From Flavobacteriales bacterium (GTDB taxonomy: Bacteria; Bacteroidota; Bacteroidia; Flavobacteriales; JASBRU01), in assembly GCA_030149285.1 (NCBI GenBank), contig JASBRU010000008.1, positions 62,001-126,000 on the forward strand: a DNA stretch of 64,000 bases. Reading direction: 5' to 3'. Shown piece by piece: positions 16,266 through 26,024 of the stretch. Position numbers and translations under genes: made by a program. Position 1 is the first letter of the stretch, and each line of letters starts with the position of its first letter. Under the pieces are notes generated by a model. That model made no database searches. It was not told the origin of the DNA and saw nothing but the letters and a program-made list of their open reading frames with translations.

Positions 16266-17840
16266 TTAATTAACAGTAATAGTAGCGCATTCGTTTTCTC
16301 TACCATAGTGACCGAAAATTATAAACTGTTTATTATTCAGTTTATATGTACATAGTGGATTCATGAAAGTTTCAAAAGCATTTTTGCCAGTTAAATCAGT
16401 ATAGGCTATACTATTGTCGTTATTAACAGTAACAATAGCAACTTTGAAATTTTTAGAAGCTGTTCCTGTACCGTTTGGTAAAGCTCTACCGTATTGGTTT
16501 TCTATCGTATTATTTTTGTGGTCATTAAAAATGATGTGTAATTGGTTACTCATGGGAACTACAGAATATGAAAAACCACGATTTAAATAAGTGTTGGACC
16601 TAGGGCTGTCTGGTGCTGACTTAGTGTTTAACGAAGAGTAAGTTTGGTTTTTCTTTACCCTATTTGCCCACTTTAATGTCCCATCTGGGTTAAAACGAAA
16701 AATATAAATATTGAAGTATTGAACCTCAAATGAAGTTTTTCCTTCACTATTTCTTGTCCCCATTTGGTCTAGATGTATAGATTCACCAACTAAAGTATAT
16801 TCACCATTGTCCATTTTTATCAAATCCTTAACAATAATTCTACGAAACTGCTCATCAAAATGATTATTTTTCTTTTCTAATGTTGTTTCTTTTACAACAG
16901 TAAGCTTAAACTCTTTAGGGATTTCACTTTTGATATTATATTCTCTTTCAAGTGTTTCTAGATTAATAGATGTGCCAAATACCCCTACATAATAATGTAG
17001 ACCGAATATTTTAAGTGAATTTTCTTCATTATCTATCATTACTTTCCCTATATAACGAGGAGTTAAATCACTATTTATAATGGGCATAGCAAAAAGAAGA
17101 TAGTTCGGAAGCTTTATGTCTTTTTGAGAATTAGCAGTGAATTTAAGCAATCTGTTTTCCTGCGTATTAGATTCACGAATTTGTGCAGTAATGAATATAT
17201 CACCAGCATTACTTACATCATAACAAATGATGCCAAAAGAGCGAGTTGTGTAGTCTAAAATTTTTTGTGATTTCCAAACTTCATCATAATCGCTATCTAC
17301 TACCTTAAGTAACAACTTTACAAGGTCTTTTTTGCCTCTATCCAAGTATTGGTAGTTTATAAGGTATTTACTAGAGTCTGCAGAGGGCTTAATGTCTATG
17401 TAGCTGTCCTTGTCTTTTTTAGAGGGCATTGCGGCTATTAATTGAGGCTGAGAAATGGCTTTGCCATCTTCAGAAAATCGTTTTACAATTAGTGATTTTT
17501 GGTCTTCTTTAGAATCATGACTATTGTAAAAAGCGTGGAATTCGCCTTTAACATAGTTTACCTTTATCAGCTCTGCATCATTTCCGTTGTACTCAAATTC
17601 TTCTATAGTGAACTCATTTTCTTGAGCCATTGTGCCAATATTGTACTGGTTGATGATGAGGTTTTTTTCCTCTCTGTAAGTAAAATAGGATGTAGCATTT
17701 GAGCCTAAAACAAAACTGTTTTGCGATTTTTTCTTTTCATTTTCAAAATTTGGTCCCTTTTTTATTGTAAAGGAGTTTTGTTGGCTAAATGCATGAATAT
17801 TAATGAATAATAATATTGCTATAGAAAGTAGTTTTTTCAT
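16266..17840 (-). CDS. Secreted protein of unknown function
   Basis: 524 residues with a clear signal peptide (MKKLLSIAILLFINIHAFSQ). The mature part is beta-rich with repeating strand patterns (for example EEFEYNGNDAELIKVNYVKG and TYKLNNKQFIIFGHYG), which suggests a propeller-like or repeat beta fold; no catalytic motif was seen. It has no recognisable type IX sorting domain, and its C-terminus is short, ending in a Cys-containing strand (ECATITVN). It is flanked by hairpin terminators on both sides, so it is transcribed alone. I do not recognise a named family. Confidence 0.7.
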   Translation of the reverse strand: MKKLLSIAILLFINIHAFSQQNSFTIKKGPNFENEKKKSQNSFVLGSNATSYFTYREEKNLIINQYNIGTMAQENEFTIEEFEYNGNDAELIKVNYVKGEFHAFYNSHDSKEDQKSLIVKRFSEDGKAISQPQLIAAMPSKKDKDSYIDIKPSADSSKYLINYQYLDRGKKDLVKLLLKVVDSDYDEVWKSQKILDYTTRSFGIICYDVSNAGDIFITAQIRESNTQENRLLKFTANSQKDIKLPNYLLFAMPIINSDLTPRYIGKVMIDNEENSLKIFGLHYYVGVFGTSINLETLEREYNIKSEIPKEFKLTVVKETTLEKKNNHFDEQFRRIIVKDLIKMDNGEYTLVGESIHLDQMGTRNSEGKTSFEVQYFNIYIFRFNPDGTLKWANRVKKNQTYSSLNTKSAPDSPRSNTYLNRGFSYSVVPMSNQLHIIFNDHKNNTIENQYGRALPNGTGTASKNFKVAIVTVNNDNSIAYTDLTGKNAFETFMNPLCTYKLNNKQFIIFGHYGRENECATITVN

Positions 17841-17889
17841 AATAAGGTGTCTTATAGGTTTGAAAAAGTATTATAGTTTCAGTAAAAAT

Positions 17890-17920
17890 AAGAAAAGCCC
17901 GCAAATAGCGGGCTTTAAAA
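17890..17920 (-). terminator. Terminator of the odhA-odhB operon
   Basis: AAAGCCCGC and GCGGGCTTT form a 9-bp stem around AAATA, followed on the minus strand by TTCTTATTTTT. It lies 19 bp after the odhB stop. Confidence 0.8.
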
Positions 17921-17938
17921 ATTGATATCATCGAAAGC

Positions 17939-19153
17939 TTATTTCAGCTCTAATGCTTTTTCTATGTTGGCTTCGCCATCCATCAAAATATCAATAGGGT
18001 TTTCTAGGGCTTCTTTTACAGCTACTAAAAATCCTACCGATTCTTTACCATCTATAATGCGGTGGTCATAAGATAAGGCCACGTACATAATTGGGCGAAT
18101 CTCTACTTTACCGTCTACGGCTACAGGTCGCTCTACAATATTGTGCATTCCTAAAATAGCACTTTGCGGAGGGTTGATGATTGGCGTAGAAAGCATAGAA
18201 CCAAATACACCACCATTGGTAATGGTAAAGGTTCCGCCGGTCATATCATCTACAGATATTTTTCCGTCTCTAGCTTTAATTGCCAAACGTTTTACTTCTT
18301 TCTCTACACCTGCAAAGCTTAGCCCTTCTGCATTACGTATTACAGGTACCATTAATCCTTTAGGTGAACTAACGGCTATACTGATGTCTGCAAACTCATA
18401 GCTTACCATTTCTTTACCGTCTATCATAGAGTTTACCGCCGGGTACATTTCTAATGCACGGGTAACTGCTTTGGTAAAGAAAGACATAAAGCCAAGGCTT
18501 ACACCGTGTTTTTCTTTAAATGCTTCTTTGTATTTGCTACGCACCGCAAATATTGGGCTCATATCTACTTCGTTAAAAGTAGTAAGCATAGCGGTTTCAT
18601 TCTTAACACCTACCAAGCGCTCTGCTACTTTACGGCGTAACATAGAAAGCTTTTCTCTCTTTTCGCCACGTGGACCAGGACCTGTGCCCATAGCTACTTT
18701 TGCTTTTACAGCATCTTCTTTGGTAATGCGTCCGTTTTTGCCGGTACCTTCAACATTTTTCAGCTTGTTCTCGTCCATAATTTTACGAGCAGCTGGCGAA
18801 GGTGTACCTGTAGCGTAGTTGCTATCGCCACTAGTGCTAGGTGCTTCGTTTACCGGATTTGGGTTTGGAGCTGCTTTTTCTTCTGCTTTTGGTGCAGATT
18901 TTTTAGCCTCTCCTTTGCCATCAGTATCAATTTTACATACTACTTGGCCAACCTTTACGGCATCCCCTTCTTCGGCAATTAACTCAATAATACCGCTTTC
19001 TTCTGCCGGTAAGGCAAGTGTAGCTTTGTCAGAGTCAATCTCAGCAATTTCCTGATCTTTCTCTACATAGTCTCCGGTTTCTACTAACCATGAGGCAATT
19101 TCTACTTCAGTAATCGATTCCCCGGGACTAGGGACTTTCATTTCCAGAATCAT
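17939..19153 (-). CDS. odhB: 2-oxoglutarate dehydrogenase E2, dihydrolipoyl succinyltransferase
   Basis: 404 residues in the canonical order: an N-terminal lipoyl domain with the lipoylated lysine in [15 protein letters not shown] (about residue 43), a Pro/Ala linker, the peripheral subunit-binding domain [18 protein letters not shown], and a catalytic core from about 175. The core ends with the active-site motif [16 protein letters not shown] (His and Asp). The enzyme transfers the succinyl group to CoA in the TCA cycle. It lies 15 bp after odhA and shares its promoter; a lipoamide dehydrogenase (E3) is not in the window. Confidence 0.96.
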   Translation of the reverse strand: MILEMKVPSPGESITEVEIASWLVETGDYVEKDQEIAEIDSDKATLALPAEESGIIELIAEEGDAVKVGQVVCKIDTDGKGEAKKSAPKAEEKAAPNPNPVNEAPSTSGDSNYATGTPSPAARKIMDENKLKNVEGTGKNGRITKEDAVKAKVAMGTGPGPRGEKREKLSMLRRKVAERLVGVKNETAMLTTFNEVDMSPIFAVRSKYKEAFKEKHGVSLGFMSFFTKAVTRALEMYPAVNSMIDGKEMVSYEFADISIAVSSPKGLMVPVIRNAEGLSFAGVEKEVKRLAIKARDGKISVDDMTGGTFTITNGGVFGSMLSTPIINPPQSAILGMHNIVERPVAVDGKVEIRPIMYVALSYDHRIIDGKESVGFLVAVKEALENPIDILMDGEANIEKALELK

Positions 19154-19168
19154 CTTAGCTATGTGCTA

Positions 19169-21892
19169 TTAATTAGTAAATGTTTTTTCTATTATTTCTT
19201 GTTGTCTCTTCGCTGCCCTTTTGCTAGAACCCGATGCAGGTGCCGCACTTGCATGACGACTAATTACATCTAGTTTTACTTCTCTAAAGTGACGAAGCAT
19301 ATGTGTCCAAGCGCCCATATTCTCAGGTTCTTCTTGTACCCATAAGTGTTTTTCTGCATTGCTGTACTTCTCTAAAATAGCCTTTAACTGTTTATGTGGT
19401 AAAGGGTATAATTGTTCTATACGTACAATGGCTATATCTTTTCGGTTGCGTTTTTCGCGCTCTTCTTCTAATTCGTAATATAATTTACCGCTACAAAATA
19501 CTACAGTTTTTGCATCTTTTGCATTTACGGTGGTATCATCTATTACTTCTAAGAATTTTCCGTTTGCCAATTCCTCTATAGTAGAGGTAACACGAGGATG
19601 TCTTAATAAACTCTTAGGCGACATTACGATAAGTGGCTTGCGGAAATCTCTTTTCATTTGACGTCTTATCAAATGGAAGAAATTGGCAGCAGTAGTAGGG
19701 TTTACTACTTGTATATTGTCTTCTGCACACATTTGCAAGAAACGCTCTAATCTAGCACTAGAGTGTTCTGCTCCTTGTCCTTCATAACCGTGTGGTAACA
19801 ACATTACCAATCCGTTTTGGATTTTCCACTTGTCCTCTGCGGCAGTAATAAATTGGTCAATCATAATTTGGGCACCGTTGTTAAAGTCTCCAAATTGTGC
19901 TTCCCATATAGTAAGGGTTTGTGGGCATGCTAGTGCATAACCGTAATCAAAACCCAATACACCGTACTCTGATAATAGCGAGTTATAAACCGCAAAACGC
20001 GCTTGCTCATCGCTAATATGGTTAAGCATCATAAACTCTTCTTCAGAATCCTCTGCTTTTAATACCGCATGGCGGTGAGAGAATGTACCCCGCTCAGAGT
20101 CCTGTCCGCTTAAACGTACATTATGTCCTTCTACCAATAAAGATCCGTAGGCCATTTGTTCTGCCATACCCCAGTCCAATGCATTTCTTTCTTCTAGCAT
20201 TGCTCTGCGGTCTTTTTGCAGTTTTACCAGCTTTCTAAAAATGTTTTTCCCTTCGGGTACGCTAGAAACCACACGGCCAATATGCTTTAGGGTTTCAAGG
20301 TCAAACGAAGTATCTATAGATTCATGGAAGTCTTCTTTTGTAGCAAAACGGTAATTCTTCCATACTTTTTTCATGAATGGAGTAATTACGGCTACTTCTT
20401 CTTGCTTAGACTCATCAAAACGTTCTTCTAGTAGGCTTTTAAATTCAGCCTCCATTTCTTCTAACACACTACTGTCTACAACACCTTCTTCAATCAGTTT
20501 CTGATTGTAAATTTCTCTTGGGTTGGGGTGTTTAGCTATAATAGAGTAAAGCTTTGGTTGTGTAAACCTTGGTTCATCACCTTCGTTATGTCCGTACTTA
20601 CGGTAGCATAATAAATCAATGAATACATCTTTATGGAATGTTTGGCGGTAATTTACCGCAAACTGTACTGCGTGTATTACAGCCTCTACGTCATCTCCGT
20701 TTACATGTAGTACAGGAGATAAAGTAACCTTGGCAATATCAGTACAGTAGGTACTAGATCTTGCATCGGTATAGTTGGTTGTAAAGCCTACTTGGTTATT
20801 TACTACAATATGCACAGTACCACCGGTTTTGTAACCATCTAGCTGTTCCATTTGTATTACCTCATATACTACTCCTTGGGCTGCAATTGCAGCATCACCA
20901 TGGATAAGTATAGGCATTACTTTATCGTTGTTACCTTCGTAATCGTTATTTATTTTGGCACGTGCTATACCTTCTACAACCGGGTCTACAGCCTCTAGGT
21001 GAGAAGGGTTTGGCGCCAATACCATTTTTACTTTTTTACCGGCATCTGTTTTTCTATCAGAGTTAAAACCTAGGTGGTATTTTACATCACCATCAAATAA
21101 AGAGTCTTCGTACTCTTTACCTTCAAACTCAACAAAAACTTCTTTTACGGTTTTACCAAAAATATTAGTTAGCACGTTTAGTCTACCACGGTGTGCCATA
21201 CCCATTACAAATTCTTCTATACCCAGCTCTGCGCCCAATTCTATTACGCCATCTAATGCCGGTATTAAAGATTCTGCACCTTCTAATGAAAAACGTTTTT
21301 GCCCCACAAACTTGGTGTGCAAAAAGTTTTCAAAGGCTACAGCTTGGTTTAGCTTGTGTAGTATATGTCTCTTTTGGTCTACATTAAAAGTAGGGGTATT
21401 GTAATTTTCCTGAAGCTTATTTTGTATCCATTTTACCTCTTCGGGCTTACGGATGTACATATACTCAACACCAATAGATTGGCAATACACTTGCTCTAGG
21501 TGAGCAATAATTTCTCTTAGGGTAGTTGCTCCTAAACCTATTTGTGTGCCTGCTTCAAATACGGTGTCTAAATCGCTTTCGTCTAAGTCAAAATGCTCTA
21601 AAGCTAGTGTAGGGCTATATTTACGGCGTTCGCGCACAGGGTTTGTTTTGGTAAACAAATGCCCTCTGGTACGGTAACCAGTAATAAGGTTTAGTACCTT
21701 AAACTCTTTGCTGTAGCCTTCGGGTACCTGCTCTAATATATCTTCTTCGGTATAAACTTCTCTTGCAAAATCAAAACCCTGGAAAAAGCTTCGCCAAGTG
21801 GGGTCAACGGAGTCAGGGTCCTTAAGATACTGCTGATGAATCTCGTCTATAAATGCTCCGTGTACACTTCCTAGAAAGGAATAATTATCCAT
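19169..21892 (-). CDS. odhA: 2-oxoglutarate dehydrogenase E1 component
   Basis: 907 residues, normal E1o length. Family landmarks are the N-terminal E2-interacting segment (SFLGSVHGAFIDEIHQQYL), GMAHRGRLNVLTNIFGK, the thiamine-diphosphate region IHGDAAIAAQGVVYEVIQM, and the C-terminal LLPHGYEGQGAEHSSARLE. It decarboxylates 2-oxoglutarate and succinylates the E2 lipoyl group. It is the first gene of the odhA-odhB operon and has a full promoter, with a -33 TTTG spaced 18 nt from TACTTTTG. Confidence 0.97.
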   Translation of the reverse strand: MDNYSFLGSVHGAFIDEIHQQYLKDPDSVDPTWRSFFQGFDFAREVYTEEDILEQVPEGYSKEFKVLNLITGYRTRGHLFTKTNPVRERRKYSPTLALEHFDLDESDLDTVFEAGTQIGLGATTLREIIAHLEQVYCQSIGVEYMYIRKPEEVKWIQNKLQENYNTPTFNVDQKRHILHKLNQAVAFENFLHTKFVGQKRFSLEGAESLIPALDGVIELGAELGIEEFVMGMAHRGRLNVLTNIFGKTVKEVFVEFEGKEYEDSLFDGDVKYHLGFNSDRKTDAGKKVKMVLAPNPSHLEAVDPVVEGIARAKINNDYEGNNDKVMPILIHGDAAIAAQGVVYEVIQMEQLDGYKTGGTVHIVVNNQVGFTTNYTDARSSTYCTDIAKVTLSPVLHVNGDDVEAVIHAVQFAVNYRQTFHKDVFIDLLCYRKYGHNEGDEPRFTQPKLYSIIAKHPNPREIYNQKLIEEGVVDSSVLEEMEAEFKSLLEERFDESKQEEVAVITPFMKKVWKNYRFATKEDFHESIDTSFDLETLKHIGRVVSSVPEGKNIFRKLVKLQKDRRAMLEERNALDWGMAEQMAYGSLLVEGHNVRLSGQDSERGTFSHRHAVLKAEDSEEEFMMLNHISDEQARFAVYNSLLSEYGVLGFDYGYALACPQTLTIWEAQFGDFNNGAQIMIDQFITAAEDKWKIQNGLVMLLPHGYEGQGAEHSSARLERFLQMCAEDNIQVVNPTTAANFFHLIRRQMKRDFRKPLIVMSPKSLLRHPRVTSTIEELANGKFLEVIDDTTVNAKDAKTVVFCSGKLYYELEEEREKRNRKDIAIVRIEQLYPLPHKQLKAILEKYSNAEKHLWVQEEPENMGAWTHMLRHFREVKLDVISRHASAAPASGSSKRAAKRQQEIIEKTFTN

Positions 21893-21914
21893 AATATCTA
21901 TGCAGAAATTTGTT

Positions 21915-21944
21915 CAAAAGTACAATTTTTTGGGTTTTCACAAA
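21915..21944 (-). promoter_or_regulatory. Promoter of odhA-odhB
   Basis: On the minus strand TTTG (21944-21941), 18 nt, then TACTTTTG (21922-21915), followed by a 22-nt leader to the odhA ATG. This is a full match to the Bacteroidota promoter arrangement. Confidence 0.6.
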
Positions 21945-22068
21945 CGGTATACTTAGTTCTTTTTAACACTTATGCCTATAAAATGTTTTAGGGCTAAGTA
22001 TTTTGTTTTTAAGACAATAAGCAGTGCCTAAAAATGTTATATTTTTACCATACTTAAATAAGTTTTCG

Positions 22069-22638
22069 ATGAAAAAAATATTTTTTGTTTTACTGCTTAT
22101 AGGCTTTGTTTTTCAGGTAAATGCACAATATGTACCTGATGAAGATGAGCGAGAAAAGAAAAAAAGTTCAACTTCTTTTACAGATAAATTGTACTACGGC
22201 GGAACCTTGGGTTTACAAATAGGTACTAACATTACCTATATAGAGGTGTCTCCGTTGGTGGGTTACGAACTTAACGATGATGCCTCTGTAGGGGCAGGTT
22301 TAAGTTATATATATGTAGACTTTAAGAATTTAGGCTTTAATAGAAATATTGATTTTAATACCAGTGTTTATGGCGGGCGCGTTTTTGGGCGTTACAGAGT
22401 TTTTGATCGCATTTTTGCTCATTCAGAGATTGAACTGCTAAACATGGAGTATTTTTCTAACACAGAGCAAGATTTTGTAAGAGAATGGGTTCCGGGTTTT
22501 TATGTAGGAGGTGGTGCCTATCAAGATGTTGATAGTAGGTCTGGATTAAATATTGTGATATTAGTAAACTTGTTATACGATGAAAATAGATCTATCTACT
22601 CTAGCCCACTTGTAATTAGGGCGGGCTTTAATTTTTAA
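22069..22638 (+). CDS. Outer-membrane beta-barrel protein
   Basis: 189 residues from ATG 22069, which starts directly at the signal peptide MKKIFFVLLLIGFVFQVNAQ; an upstream in-frame start at 22024 would put 15 unlikely residues before it. The mature protein has alternating strands with aromatic caps (GGTLGLQIGTNITYIEVSP, GYELNDDASVGAGLSYIYV) and ends PLVIRAGFNF, a typical outer-membrane insertion end. It is a small, probably eight-stranded porin-like or OmpW-size barrel of unknown cargo. Its end overlaps the convergent gene by 11 bp. Confidence 0.75.
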   Translation: MKKIFFVLLLIGFVFQVNAQYVPDEDEREKKKSSTSFTDKLYYGGTLGLQIGTNITYIEVSPLVGYELNDDASVGAGLSYIYVDFKNLGFNRNIDFNTSVYGGRVFGRYRVFDRIFAHSEIELLNMEYFSNTEQDFVREWVPGFYVGGGAYQDVDSRSGLNIVILVNLLYDENRSIYSSPLVIRAGFNF

Positions 22639-23728
22639 GAGTATTGTACTCAAGTTCTGTAACTTCTAGTTCAAGCCATTTAAAATCTCCTTCTTTTAGT
22701 TTCCAAGTAACCGTGCTTTTATTGGGTATATGATAGCCATTAAAGTTGGTATGACTTGTGTTTTCTATTAGCCATTGCTCTTGTGTATCATTTTCTCCAG
22801 AACCAAAGTATCGTATAGCCTCAAATGCAATAACCTCTCCCTCAGTATTAAATTTAAATATTCCCGAAACAGGGCTTTCATTTATAGTAAGGGTGGCTTT
22901 TGCAGATAAAGAGTCTATGGGTGTCCAGCTTATTTGTTTATTTAAAGCAGCAGCAGGAAACCAACATATTTCAGATAAAAACCGAATTTTTGCTGCGGAG
23001 TTTATTTTTGGATTGCTTTTTTCATCAACCACATTTATTAATGAGAAAAGTTTAATGAGCATCTCTCCATTACCGTTTGCAAGTTTATCACGTCCATGCA
23101 TATGCATTAAGGCATTTGCCTTTGCATCAACCACCCAAATAAATGAAGGCTGATTTACATTAAAAAATTGCTCTGCCTCAAATGGTATCCACTCAGCTTC
23201 GGGTTTGGTTTTCATTTGTCCTTTTTGTGTAAGCCAAACAGAGTTTGCTATTGGCTTGCCTACAACACCGGAGTTGTACATCCATTTTTGTACAATTAAG
23301 GGTAAGTGGTTTATGTCTGATTGTGTTACTGGAGTAGGGTCAGAATAATTGATTTCTGCTATTAAACTTTTTTTCTCTTCATTAACCAGTTGGTCAAATG
23401 AATACTTGCCGTAACCGGGTATACTCACACAAATAATAATTAGGTTGATGATGGTGCCGTATTTTGCATCTTTCCATGACTTAAAAATTAAGAACTGTGA
23501 GAGAATTATGGCAGCAAAAGCTATAATTGGCCACCCACTTACTTTTAGAAGAAAAAGTAAAGCAGTAGCAACAAATGATATAGCAGAAAAAAGCCATAAT
23601 GCTCCTATTGGTTTACCAATTGGTTGCTTTAATGTGTCAATCTTAGCCAATTGAAATGCTTTCAAAAAGCCCATTATGTGTATAGCTCCGTGGAACGCAA
23701 CTACCACTACAAATAAAAGAGATACCAT
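22628..23728 (-). CDS. Membrane protein with DUF6544-like domain
   Basis: 366 residues. The first about 105 residues carry four hydrophobic segments (starting SLLFVVVVAFHGAIHIMGFL). The remaining soluble part contains LPLIVQKWMYNSGVVGKP, WIPFEAEQFFNVNQPSFIWV and a lysine-rich C-terminus. This resembles the DUF6544 (older DUF6920) family, typically a membrane-linked domain of unknown function; the assignment is from remembered pattern. The C-terminus overlaps the neighbouring barrel gene by 11 bp tail to tail. Confidence 0.6.
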   Translation of the reverse strand: MVSLLFVVVVAFHGAIHIMGFLKAFQLAKIDTLKQPIGKPIGALWLFSAISFVATALLFLLKVSGWPIIAFAAIILSQFLIFKSWKDAKYGTIINLIIICVSIPGYGKYSFDQLVNEEKKSLIAEINYSDPTPVTQSDINHLPLIVQKWMYNSGVVGKPIANSVWLTQKGQMKTKPEAEWIPFEAEQFFNVNQPSFIWVVDAKANALMHMHGRDKLANGNGEMLIKLFSLINVVDEKSNPKINSAAKIRFLSEICWFPAAALNKQISWTPIDSLSAKATLTINESPVSGIFKFNTEGEVIAFEAIRYFGSGENDTQEQWLIENTSHTNFNGYHIPNKSTVTWKLKEGDFKWLELEVTELEYNTLKN

Positions 23729-23750
23729 AGCTTAAACGATTTAGTTAAAA

Positions 23751-23777
23751 CTAGAAAATACCCTGCAAGGGTAAAAT
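23751..23777 (-). terminator. Weak hairpin after the RND-rfbA-prenyl synthase operon
   Basis: TACCCT/AGGGTA form a 6-bp stem around a 3-nt loop, followed on the minus strand by TTTTCTAGTTTT. It is about 50 bp after the last gene's stop at 23825. Confidence 0.45.
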
Positions 23778-23824
23778 GATAAATATCACCTCTAACAATA
23801 ATTTTTTGAAAGAAATAGTGGTGT

Positions 23825-24181
23825 TTAAGAAGAGAAGTGTAGGCGTATCCACACTTTTTGGAACTCCCTTTTGATGATTGCATCTGCCAATTCATTTGGG
23901 GTGTCGGCAGCATTATCTAAAATATTTTTAAAGCGCTTATCAGAGATATCTACACGATATAAGATATTCATAAAGTTCTGTGCTTCTCTTTGTAAAAGCA
24001 GAGCAACCAAATCGCTTAATTGGGCTAAAATGCTCTCGTAGGCATTGTCTATATCTCCATCGTACCAGAGTTCATCAGCATAAGGCTGAAAATCTTTTTG
24101 GATTTGAATAAGCGTTTGGGTAATTAGTTTTTTTCGGTCTTCGCCTTCGGGCAGTCTGCTAATGTCTGGCAGTTTTTCCAT
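23825..24181 (-). CDS. Small helical protein downstream of prenyl synthase
   Basis: 118 residues, almost entirely helical and acidic (LPEGEDRKKLITQTLIQIQKD, AYESILAQLSDLVALLLQRE). No membrane segment or catalytic motif was seen. The ATG lies only 2 bp after the stop of the polyprenyl synthase gene, so it is the last gene of a four-gene operon. I do not recognise a named family. Confidence 0.6.
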   Translation of the reverse strand: MEKLPDISRLPEGEDRKKLITQTLIQIQKDFQPYADELWYDGDIDNAYESILAQLSDLVALLLQREAQNFMNILYRVDISDKRFKNILDNAADTPNELADAIIKREFQKVWIRLHFSS

Positions 24182-24183
24182 TC

Positions 24184-25149
24184 TTAAAATTCTCTATCCA
24201 TCAGGTTTTTGGCAAAGGCTTGCAACAAGCTTTTATGCTCAGATGATAAGTTTGAGCTTTGCAAACTTTCTAATGCTTTGGCGTAATATACTTCGGTAGC
24301 TTCTAATGTTTTTTTATCGGCACCGGTTTGTATATATATGCGGCTTACTTCTTTTACTTTTTCTGCAGCAGAAATTTCAGGGTTGCCATAAAGGGTATCT
24401 AGCTCGTCCAATAAGTTAGCATCAGCTAGCTCTATAGCTTTAAGGGTAAGGTATGTTTTTTTGTTGGCAATGATATCGCCTCCGGCTTGTTTACCTACCA
24501 ATTCTGTATCGCCAAAAACATCTAGCCAATCGTCTTTCAGTTGAAAGGCAATACCTAGGTTTCTACCAAAGTCATATAGTTTTTGAGCTTCGGTTTCATC
24601 AGCACCGGCCGTTAAAGCGCCAATTTTTAGGGCAGCACCTACCAATACCGCAGTTTTATATTCAATCATTTTAAGGTACTCATCAATGCTTACATCGTTT
24701 CTGTCCTCAAAATTCATATCCATTTGCTGACCTTCACAAACCTCTAAAGCCATTTTATTAAACTCTTTTAGGATAGGGCCTAAAGGTTCTGTTTTACTTA
24801 AGTATTCATAGGCTTTTACAAGCATCGCATCGCCCGATAGGATGGCAATGTTGGTATTCCATTTATGATGAACGGTAGCTTTACCTCTTCGTAAAGGGGC
24901 TTCGTCCATTATATCATCATGTATCAAACTAAAGTTATGGAACACCTCTACAGCTAAGGCCGCATTTATTGCTTTTTGATAATCGCCAACTACATGGGCA
25001 CCCAATAAGCATAGGGCAGGGCGCATACGCTTACCTCCTAAAGATAGGATGTATTCTATCGGTTCATATAACTCCTTTGGATTCCCCGAAAAATCTTCCT
25101 TTGCCAGTTGTTCTGCAAAGTGCTGTTGCAGGCGTATGATATCTTGCAT
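24184..25149 (-). CDS. Short-chain polyprenyl diphosphate synthase
   Basis: 321 residues of the trans-isoprenyl diphosphate synthase family. The first aspartate-rich motif is HDDIMDEAPLRRGK (about 82-95) and the second FQLKDDWLDVFGD. A Phe lies five residues before the first DDxxD, a bulky residue that in this family usually limits the product to C15-C20 (farnesyl or geranylgeranyl). The enzyme condenses isopentenyl diphosphate with allylic diphosphates. It lies 4 bp after rfbA and 2 bp before the small helical gene, within an envelope-related operon. Confidence 0.88.
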   Translation of the reverse strand: MQDIIRLQQHFAEQLAKEDFSGNPKELYEPIEYILSLGGKRMRPALCLLGAHVVGDYQKAINAALAVEVFHNFSLIHDDIMDEAPLRRGKATVHHKWNTNIAILSGDAMLVKAYEYLSKTEPLGPILKEFNKMALEVCEGQQMDMNFEDRNDVSIDEYLKMIEYKTAVLVGAALKIGALTAGADETEAQKLYDFGRNLGIAFQLKDDWLDVFGDTELVGKQAGGDIIANKKTYLTLKAIELADANLLDELDTLYGNPEISAAEKVKEVSRIYIQTGADKKTLEATEVYYAKALESLQSSNLSSEHKSLLQAFAKNLMDREF

Positions 25150-25153
25150 GGTA

Positions 25154-26020
25154 TTATTCTTCCTCTATTATAGAAAGTAAATATTCTCCGTAACCACTTT
25201 TTAATAAAGGCTCTGCTATGGCTGTAAGCTCTAAAGCATTTATAAAACCCTGTTTGTAAGCAATCTCTTCTATACAACCAATTTTTAGTCCTTGGCGCTC
25301 TTCTATTACTTGTACAAATTGCCCGGCTTGCATTAACGATGGAAATGTACCTGTGTCTAACCAAGCAGTACCTCTGTCTAGTATACCTACTTTTAATTTA
25401 CCTTGTTGTAGGTATTCTTTATTTACATCGGTTATTTCGTATTCGCCACGTGGGCTTGGTTTTAGTTTTTTGGCAATTTCTACTACTGCGTTATCGTAAA
25501 AATATAAACCCGGTACCGCAAAGTTAGACTTCGGGTTTTTTGGTTTCTCTTCTATAGAAATGGCATTGTGGTTTTTATCAAAATCTACCACGCCATAACG
25601 TTCCGGGTCTGATACGTGGTAGGCAAATACCACTCCACCCTCAGGGTTGCGGTTGTCTTGCAACAGGCTTGCCATGCCCGAACCATAAAATATGTTGTCG
25701 CCCAAGACCAAGGCAACACTATCATCGCCAATAAATTCTTCGCCAATTACAAAGGCTTGCGCCAGTCCGTTTGGTACTTCTTGTATGGCATAGGTAAACT
25801 TGCAACCTATACGAGACCCATCGCCCAATAGTTTTTCAAATAAGGGCATATCATGTGGGGTAGAAATAATCAAAATTTCAGAAATACCGGCTTGCATTAA
25901 AGTAGAAAGCGGGTAATAAATCATGGGCTTATCGTAAATAGGCATTAACTGCTTACTTACGGCTAGTGTTAAAGGATGCAAACGAGTACCGGAGCCTCCG
26001 GCTAATATGATTCCTTTCAT
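25154..26020 (-). CDS. rfbA: Glucose-1-phosphate thymidylyltransferase
   Basis: 288 residues, normal RmlA length. The nucleotidyltransferase loop [16 protein letters not shown] is at the N-terminus, followed by [16 protein letters not shown] and [10 protein letters not shown], and [10 protein letters not shown] near the C-terminus. It makes dTDP-glucose from glucose-1-phosphate and dTTP, the first step of dTDP-rhamnose and other deoxysugar synthesis for surface polysaccharides. The rfbB-D partners are not in this window. It lies in an operon between an RND permease and a prenyl synthase, unusual company for rfbA. Confidence 0.93.
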   Translation of the reverse strand: MKGIILAGGSGTRLHPLTLAVSKQLMPIYDKPMIYYPLSTLMQAGISEILIISTPHDMPLFEKLLGDGSRIGCKFTYAIQEVPNGLAQAFVIGEEFIGDDSVALVLGDNIFYGSGMASLLQDNRNPEGGVVFAYHVSDPERYGVVDFDKNHNAISIEEKPKNPKSNFAVPGLYFYDNAVVEIAKKLKPSPRGEYEITDVNKEYLQQGKLKVGILDRGTAWLDTGTFPSLMQAGQFVQVIEERQGLKIGCIEEIAYKQGFINALELTAIAEPLLKSGYGEYLLSIIEEE

Positions 26021-26024
26021 AGAT

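Noticed and set aside
25056-25364. 102-codon frame overlapping the prenyl synthase and rfbA ends
   Set aside because: Another reading frame of two clear genes; the translation shows only reshuffled Arg/Asn/Tyr residues.
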